This document shows, one piece after another, positions 13,494-16,407 of a stretch of 16,407 nucleotides of DNA (position 1 is the stretch's first letter; each line of letters opens with the position of its first letter). The stretch covers positions 1 to 16,407 of the forward strand of contig JAJYPA010000136.1 in assembly GCA_021795795.1 (NCBI GenBank), read 5' to 3'. Made by a program: the position numbers and the translations under genes. The DNA is from Pseudomonadota bacterium. Lineage in GTDB: Bacteria; Pseudomonadota; Gammaproteobacteria; Halothiobacillales; Halothiobacillaceae. The notes under the pieces are model-generated. The model was not told the DNA's origin and made no database searches. It saw nothing but the letters and a program-made list of their open reading frames with translations.

Positions 13494-13520
13494 AACAGCA
13501 CGCAATAAGGGCGTGCTGTT
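13494..13520. terminator. Stem-loop with 10-bp perfect stem, terminator-like
   Basis: AACAGCACGC (13494-13503) pairs with GCGTGCTGTT (13511-13520) over a 7-base loop. A short TTTA follows on the plus strand, and TTAGCC follows on the minus strand. It may end transcripts from the Trp/Met tRNA group, although the U tract is weak. Confidence 0.45.
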
Positions 13521-13557
13521 TACTCTCGTTGATGCGCCCCGCCGCAGCGCACAACCA

Positions 13558-13603
13558 GCCGATGGACTTTTCTCGCAACCGCATCGGCGCAGTTTTGCGA
13601 GAA
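13558..13603. repeat. Two interleaved inverted repeats
   Basis: GCCGATG (13558-13564) pairs with CATCGGC (13582-13588), and TTCTCGCAA (13570-13578) pairs with TTGCGAGAA (13595-13603). The arms alternate A-B-A'-B', so the two hairpins are mutually exclusive or form a pseudoknot. Confidence 0.65.
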
Positions 13604-13606
13604 TAC

Positions 13607-13621
13607 TCGGGTTAATCCCGA
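13607..13621. repeat. Hairpin TCGGG-TTAAT-CCCGA
   Basis: A 5-bp perfect stem with a 5-base loop lies immediately beside the interleaved repeats and 20 bases from the degenerate tRNA. It is part of the same structured block. Confidence 0.5.
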
Positions 13622-13641
13622 ATTCGTTTCACCACACACAT

Positions 13642-13734
13642 AGGTGCCGCAGAGTGGAATCGAACCACTGACCTCCCGGATATGCTCCTGGGCGCTCTAC
13701 GGTCGCAGCCAGCAGGCCACTGAGCTACTTTGGC
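13642..13734 (-). pseudogene. Degenerate tRNA (CAT-like) with D-loop insertion
   Basis: The D arm (GCTC...GAGC) and T arm (AGTGG-TTCGATT-CCACT) are recognisable, so it derives from a tRNA. About 16 extra bases sit inside the D loop. The acceptor GCCAAAG/CTGCGGC has two mismatches. The anticodon loop has 8 bases (GAGCATAT, containing CAT), and the 3' end is CCT instead of CCA. It is probably a pseudogene, or a tRNA-like RNA with another use. Confidence 0.7.
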
Positions 13735-13735
13735 A

Positions 13736-13810
13736 TGGTAGCGGAGGCCGGAATCGAACCGGACCTTTTGGGCGTATGAGGCCCATGTAGCGCCATTCTA
13801 CTACCCCGCA
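13736..13810 (-). tRNA. tRNA-Met (anticodon CAT), with initiator-like 1:72 mismatch
   Basis: The acceptor TGCGGGG/CTCCGCT has a T1-T72 mismatch, while positions 2-7 pair, as in the bacterial initiator (GCGGGG at 2-7). The loop CTCATAC sits on TGGGC/GCCCA, and discriminator A and CCA are present. The D stem has T11-A24, which is elongator-like, so the assignment as initiator or elongator is open. Confidence 0.8.
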
Positions 13811-13826
13811 ACAAACTTCAGCTATT

Positions 13827-13903
13827 TGGCACCGACAGAGGGAATCGAACCCCCAGCCTATGGTTTTGGAGACCATCGCTCTACCAGGTTGAGCTATGTC
13901 GGC
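13827..13903 (-). tRNA. tRNA-Trp (anticodon CCA)
   Basis: The acceptor is GCCGACA/TGTCGGT (G1-T72), with discriminator G as expected for Trp, and encoded CCA. The loop CTCCAAA sits on a perfect ATGGT/ACCAT stem. It is the most upstream tRNA of the array in this window. Confidence 0.92.
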
Positions 13904-13905
13904 AT

Positions 13906-13918
13906 TGTGCGTCGCACA
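13906..13918. repeat. Palindrome TGTGCG-T-CGCACA next to tRNA-Trp
   Basis: The perfect 6-bp arms lie three bases before the 5' end of tRNA-Trp on the minus strand. This is where a promoter -10 region, a processing site or an operator would act. Confidence 0.5.
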
Positions 13919-13936
13919 CAAAATCATGTGCGCTTC

Positions 13937-13994
13937 ATGCACACCATAACCGTTCCAGAGTGCAGCTAACATTCCGCGAGGCTATGGTGTGCAT
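13937..13994. repeat. 12-bp perfect inverted repeat with 34-base spacer
   Basis: ATGCACACCATA (13937-13948) and TATGGTGTGCAT (13983-13994) are exact reverse complements. The spacing would suit two protein-binding half sites or a long hairpin. No gene lies between them. Confidence 0.7.
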
Positions 13995-14045
13995 CCGGCA
14001 ATACCGGACACACGGTAAGTCTTCGATTTTCAAAGAGCGGTGGCT

Positions 14046-14073
14046 GTTTCAATCCACGCCTCTGACGAGGCGA
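14046..14073 (-). repeat. Solitary CRISPR-repeat-like sequence (type I-C-like)
   Basis: Read on the minus strand, it contains GCCTC-GTCA-GAGGC (a 5-bp hairpin) followed by GTGGATTGAAAC, the conserved 3' end of many type I-C-like CRISPR repeats. Only one copy is seen; no second repeat lies within the next 100 bases on either side, and there is no cas gene. It is therefore an isolated repeat unit, not an array. Confidence 0.5.
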
Positions 14074-14087
14074 ATTTTTGATAAAAC

Positions 14088-14126
14088 AAAACCGGCAGCC
14101 TGTTTTCACAAGGGCTGCCGGTTTTT
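14088..14126. terminator. Strong bidirectional rho-independent terminator
   Basis: AAAACCGGCAGCC (14088-14100) and GGCTGCCGGTTTT (14113-14125) form a perfect 13-bp stem with a 12-base loop. T tracts follow on both strands. On the minus strand it would end transcripts from the promoter at 14391-14419. On the plus strand it follows the CRISPR-like repeat. Confidence 0.9.
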
Positions 14127-14241
14127 GCGCTTCCGGTGGAGCCCTTGCTTTGTTGCATGGGACTCCGTTGTTATGGGGTCCCGATTACATGATAAAGCCT
14201 GACTGAATGGCGGATGGATTTTTCGCTTGTGTTGCAATGCT

Positions 14242-14270
14242 CCCTGCAAGGGGTTCGCACCATGCAAGGG
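14242..14270. repeat. Dispersed 18-bp repeat, intergenic double copy
   Basis: CCCTGCAAGGGGTTCGCACC, then ATGCAAGGG. The units correspond to the reverse orientation of the family consensus and lie in non-coding DNA. Confidence 0.65.
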
Positions 14271-14390
14271 CGGACGATAGGCAATAGCACGCGCGGCATT
14301 CCATGCGGTTGTCCGCATGCCCTGCTTGCACTGCTATGAAACTGCTTTGCTGTCCGTTCACTAGAAACCCAAAAAAATTTGATATGATGG

Positions 14391-14419
14391 ACCATACCAG
14401 AAGCAATCAGCCCTGTCAA
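14391..14419 (-). promoter_or_regulatory. Sigma70-type promoter TTGACA-17-TATGGT
   Basis: On the minus strand a consensus -35 TTGACA (14414-14419) is followed after 17 bases by TATGGT (14391-14396). It overlaps the stop codon of the 81-aa gene and points into the gene-free stretch, ahead of the terminator at 14088-14126. A transcript of roughly 260-300 bases without an obvious ORF is predicted. Confidence 0.5.
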
Positions 14420-14661
14420 GTTTTTTGCGCAACCCTGAAATGTGGGTCGAATACGCCATGCACCCATCGCATGAAGTTCTTCCGCTTTGGATCATCCGAA
14501 TCCGGTTCAACCAGAAACCACGGGCCAACACTCTGGTTAAAAGGAACGCGATCCTGCTGTTCCAAAATGCGCCATTCGCGGGTGCCCAACAACATGAACG
14601 CTTCCTTGACCCGGTTCTTTCCACGTAAGGATATTCCGGTTAGTGTGATTCTTTTGTGCAT
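14416..14661 (-). CDS. Small basic hypothetical protein, 81 aa
   Basis: GGAG precedes the ATG at 14661; the frame is open four codons further, but that start is poorer. The protein is basic and mixed alpha/beta, with segments KRITLTGISLRGKNRVKEAF and GPWFLVEPDSDDP. It has no Cys cluster or membrane segment, and I do not recognise a family. It is the last gene of the minus-strand accessory run; the next promoter overlaps its stop codon. Confidence 0.6.
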   Translation of the reverse strand: MHKRITLTGISLRGKNRVKEAFMLLGTREWRILEQQDRVPFNQSVGPWFLVEPDSDDPKRKNFMRWVHGVFDPHFRVAQKT

Positions 14662-14690
14662 GGCGTTCTCCAATGCTTTTGGTGCTTATG

Positions 14691-14720
14691 TGCTCTCCGG
14701 CGCTTTCCGGCGTTTTCCGG
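14691..14720. repeat. Three tandem 10-bp units
   Basis: TGCTCTCCGG, CGCTTTCCGG and CGTTTTCCGG follow one another in the gap between the Lar-like gene and the 81-aa gene. They look like a short slippage-type repeat in the intergenic leader. Confidence 0.55.
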
Positions 14721-14722
14721 TG

Positions 14723-14953
14723 TCACCCATCTCGACGATTCCAGTTGGCAATAGCCTCTTCTGGTGACCAACCCAAAACCGATGCCGTACACCCACCAAT
14801 GCCATCTGCACAGTGCAAGCCCCACACCGTTTTTGCCTGGTCTATCGGATAGAGCGTATCAATCATCTGTTCCTGGTTAACATCAAATTTGCAAAAAGGG
14901 CATGTCTTCAGCGTGACGCCATAGTTCTGCTCAACGGTTTTCTCCTTGTCCAC
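14723..14953 (-). CDS. Lar-like zinc protein (restriction alleviation family), 76 aa
   Basis: The layout fits the Lar family of small zinc-ribbon proteins of phages and mobile elements. It has TCPFCKF at about residues 17-23, then WGLHCADGIGGC at about 44-55, and ends with SPEEAIANWNRR. In the lambdoid Rac prophage, Lar relieves type I restriction by modulating host modification. Many family members are untested, so the activity here is an inference. The start is GTG at 14953, with AAGGAG eight bases upstream. It follows the 73-aa gene by 27 bases and would fit the element's two methyltransferases as part of restriction evasion. Confidence 0.75.
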   Translation of the reverse strand: MDKEKTVEQNYGVTLKTCPFCKFDVNQEQMIDTLYPIDQAKTVWGLHCADGIGGCTASVLGWSPEEAIANWNRRDG

Positions 14954-14980
14954 TTTTTCTGCTCCTTCCAGTGTCGGTAC

Positions 14981-15202
14981 TCAATCAATATTGCGCAGAA
15001 GGATGTCCGCAGATATGGATAGTTCGTCTGGAGAATCCAGATTGACCTCACACCAGTCCTTGTCCACCACCATCAGTACGGGCCCCCGGGCCGGATAGCG
15101 GAGAACGTACCACGCCAGCTTGAGGGATTCCAGAAATCCGGACGACCTCACGATGAAAATCTTGTGCTTTTCCTCTTCTAAAATCAGTTGGTACTTCGCC
15201 AT
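14981..15202 (-). CDS. Small hypothetical protein, 73 aa
   Basis: The ATG at 15202 follows AAAGGAGGG, an excellent ribosome site; the longer frame upstream lacks one. The protein starts with a strand-rich half (MAKYQLILEEEKHKIFIVRS). It then has a helix with aromatic residues (SLKLAWYVLRYP) and an acidic C-terminal part (VNLDSPDELS). I do not recognise it. It is soluble and probably a phage- or ICE-type accessory protein. Confidence 0.6.
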   Translation of the reverse strand: MAKYQLILEEEKHKIFIVRSSGFLESLKLAWYVLRYPARGPVLMVVDKDWCEVNLDSPDELSISADILLRNID

Positions 15203-15233
15203 GTAATGCCCTCCTTTTGATCTGGCCAGGCCA

Positions 15234-15452
15234 TCAATACCGAGACCCAGGCTGGCCGGGGTCGTTGCTGCCGGTGCAATCCAGGCGGTGATCTGTGGCT
15301 TTTGGGCATCGCTTGTTGCCGCAGACCGGGCATAGCCACATCCGGCTGATCGCAACAGGAAAAAACTGGTTCGGGTGCGCAAGATCCCACTCTTGTGCGC
15401 ATCTGAAACAGTCGTGGTCCAATCCATGCGCCGTGTGCGCATTACTGGACAT
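15234..15452 (-). CDS. Cys-rich zinc-binding small protein, 72 aa
   Basis: The protein carries CFRC near residues 15-18, CPVCGNKRCP near 41-50 and a further Cys near residue 59, so it is a likely zinc-binding module. The C-terminal TGSNDPGQPGS resembles, from memory, a widespread uncharacterised family on phages and plasmids of proteobacteria. A GGGAGA lies before the ATG. It overlaps the preceding gene by 11 bases. Confidence 0.7.
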   Translation of the reverse strand: MSSNAHTAHGLDHDCFRCAQEWDLAHPNQFFPVAISRMWLCPVCGNKRCPKATDHRLDCTGSNDPGQPGSRY

Positions 15453-15777
15453 TACGACTCTCCCGTATCCTGGCGGCGAGGCTCACCAGGTAACACTCCC
15501 TATGCGACCGCCCCAATGCCACACCGGGGAATCGACGAGGCCACGATTCTTCCAGCCATGCGTCCCATCGGTCAACCTCTTCCCCGTAGGAGCCGCAAGC
15601 CTTCGCTGGGCATTCCGCTTCGGGATAACGGGTGGAAAAATCGTAAATGCTGGATTCGTCCGTGATCAGGCAATCCGCCGGGTCCAATCCCAAAAACTCC
15701 AGGATTTCGTTAATTTCCTTTTGGTAGCTCTCGACCAAATCCTGTTCGGCGATCGTGATTTTCTTCGTCTTTCCCAT
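15442..15777 (-). CDS. Hypothetical protein, 111 aa
   Basis: GGGGAG precedes the ATG. The N-terminus is basic (GKTKK), followed by an amphipathic helix (EQDLVESYQKEINEILEFLG) and a strand region (CLITDESSIYDFS). The central part has two Cys (ECPAKAC), and the C-terminus is helical. I do not recognise the family. Its overlap with the gene after it and its closeness to the frameshifted gene before it place it in one transcription unit. Confidence 0.65.
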   Translation of the reverse strand: MGKTKKITIAEQDLVESYQKEINEILEFLGLDPADCLITDESSIYDFSTRYPEAECPAKACGSYGEEVDRWDAWLEESWPRRFPGVALGRSHRECYLVSLAARIRESRNVQ

Positions 15778-16029
15778 GCGAAATACTCCCCTCTTCCATG
15801 AAAATATTCAGGTTGTTCTTGGTGGCGAAGTGCAGCAGTTCCGCATAGGCCTCAGGGTGCGATTGTTCCATGGCTTCGTCAAAATGATGGAAGCGCAGCC
15901 TTCGATGGTGGCCGGTTCCACGCCATCCTCGTAGTGGGCTTTATGGTTAGGGCCGAAGTGTGCCAGGCCCACTCCCTCAATCAGCATTTCCGCCAAGTCC
16001 GATGGTCGGAATTTGCGGCGATCCGGCAT
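15710..16029 (-). pseudogene. Frameshifted small gene
   Basis: The first frame (ATG at 16029) encodes a convincing start (RRKFRPSDLAEMLIEGVGLA) but degenerates after about 44 residues into an Asn/Cys/Pro-rich tail ending at 15808. From the same point another minus frame reads sensibly (FDEAMEQSHPEAYAELLHF, then ATKNNLNIFMEEG) and stays open to a TAA at 15710. The simplest reading is one gene broken by a small indel near 15890-15930, or a sequencing error there. In the second frame it would overlap the 111-aa gene by 68 bases. The function is unknown. Confidence 0.5.
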
Positions 16030-16120
16030 TACGACACTTCATCCCCGCATCCAGCGCGTGTTGTGCCAGAGCAAGAACGCGGTCGTTGACCAGGTGTTGC
16101 AATGGTTCCATTTCGACCAT
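15977..16120 (-). CDS. Tiny hypothetical protein, 47 aa
   Basis: An ATGGAGAA stands before the ATG at 16120. The first 30 residues form a plausible helix pair (EPLQHLVNDRVLALAQHALD). The last 15 residues overlap the start of the next gene in another frame and look less natural, so the original stop may have been lost. A GTG start at 16195 in the same frame lacks a ribosome site. Confidence 0.45.
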   Translation of the reverse strand: MVEMEPLQHLVNDRVLALAQHALDAGMKCRNAGSPQIPTIGLGGNAD

Positions 16121-16235
16121 TTTGTTTTCTCCATGCGTGGCTAAAGTGTCCGGGGATTTTATCCCGGCCCGGCCCGGTAAATTGCCGCTTTTCACCCGCG
16201 ACGCGGGCTATCCTGGCTATCTGTGCTGAAAATTA

Positions 16236-16325
16236 GGTGCGCAGCGCATCCCAACGCCACGGCTTGCAGGAATGGTTCCTTTTGGACTCCTCGATGCTCC
16301 CTGCCAGACATCCTATACCGCCTTA
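16236..16325 (+). repeat. 90-bp dispersed repeat, copy C
   Basis: It runs from GGTGCGCAGCGCATC to CCGCCTTA and is closest to copy A in the first half and to copy B in the second half. It lies about 3 kb from copies A and B in the same orientation, near the edge of the window and upstream of the accessory gene run. Confidence 0.8.
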
Positions 16326-16407
16326 TGCCACGAACGCCCATCTCGGAACCGCCGTGTACCGTTGTGTTCCTTCGAGCGGGTATCAGCCGCATCAACGTCG
16401 TGGGGTA

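Larger units (their letters stand above)
12838..13641. other. 804-base gene-poor region within the tRNA array
   Basis: I see no convincing gene on either strand. Short open frames here lack ribosome sites and translate repeat DNA. The stretch holds two copies (A and B) of a 90-bp dispersed repeat and two copies of GCGCGGGTGCAAATA (near 12916 and 13207). A cluster of inverted repeats fills its right end (13494-13621). It separates the Asn tRNA from the Met/Trp group and may be a hot spot where DNA has been inserted into the array. Confidence 0.6.
13904..14415. other. 512-base gene-free region upstream of the tRNA array
   Basis: No convincing coding sequence is present on either strand. Moving right, it holds a 13-base palindrome beside tRNA-Trp, a 12-bp inverted repeat with a 34-base loop, a solitary CRISPR-repeat-like sequence and a strong bidirectional terminator. 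It then holds two units of the 18-bp repeat family and a minus-strand promoter at its right edge. Short minus-strand frames lack ribosome sites. Confidence 0.6.

Noticed and set aside
13494..13621. An origin of transfer or replication
   Set aside because: Inverted repeats fit such a site, but no relaxase, replication initiator, nic-like core or iteron series is visible in the window.
14046..14073. A CRISPR array
   Set aside because: Only one repeat-like unit is present, with no second copy at spacer distance on either side and no cas gene. It is reported as a solitary unit instead.
14171..14467. Minus-strand small proteins in the 14.2-14.4 kb gap
   Set aside because: They lack ribosome sites, span the promoter and dispersed repeats, and their translations have no natural protein character.

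Overview
The window looks like a piece of a mobile genetic element (integrative conjugative element, conjugative plasmid or large phage-like island) from a moderately GC-rich gammaproteobacterium-like host. No rRNA, ribosomal-protein or central-metabolism gene is visible. What is visible is two stand-alone DNA methyltransferases, a membrane-anchored lytic transglycosylase, an HNH nuclease, a Lar-like protein, many tiny proteins and a dense tRNA array containing the RNA ligase gene rtcB. Large tRNA arrays are known from ICEs of Acidithiobacillus, so that genus is my best guess. It is inference from layout, not from a marker gene.

Layout. (1) Positions 1-8482, + strand: a tightly packed operon in which successive genes overlap by 1-4 bases (TAATG, ATGA, GTGA, TTGA junctions). 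In order it holds a truncated gene, a small protein, a P-loop kinase, a small membrane protein, a lytic transglycosylase, a small protein with hexapeptide repeats, two DNA methyltransferases, a small membrane protein, a multi-pass membrane protein and four small or secreted proteins. It is interrupted at 5134-6171 by a single gene in the opposite orientation. That gene encodes a transmembrane segment, a beta-rich domain, a GNAT acetyltransferase and a Cys cluster, and is bracketed by a 40-bp direct repeat. The operon ends at a bidirectional terminator (8500-8536). (2) Positions 8561-13903, - strand: HNH endonuclease, a tiny ORF, then 15 apparently usable tRNA genes and one degenerate one, all on the minus strand and nearly all with encoded CCA. 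rtcB and three small protein genes sit between tRNA blocks. (3) Two gene-poor stretches (12838-13641 and 13904-14415) carry inverted repeats, copies of a 90-bp dispersed repeat, a solitary CRISPR-repeat-like sequence, a strong terminator and a TTGACA-type promoter. (4) Positions 14416-16120, - strand: a run of small accessory genes (Lar-like zinc protein, Cys-rich protein, several unknowns, one apparently frameshifted).

How it may work together (inference): the plus-strand operon combines DNA modification with envelope functions suited to DNA transfer. The minus-strand half combines translation support and RNA repair (tRNAs plus RtcB) with restriction evasion (Lar-like). Several tRNAs have unusual features: C33 in Thr(TGT) and Ala(TGC), a Leu(TAG) without the long variable arm, mismatched acceptor stems and an unusual discriminator. 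Together with RtcB this suggests a kit to survive host tRNA-cleaving defences.

An 18-bp repeat, roughly CTTGCAGGGTGCGAACCC, recurs through coding and non-coding DNA, including inside rtcB, where it encodes an LQGANP-type hexapeptide.
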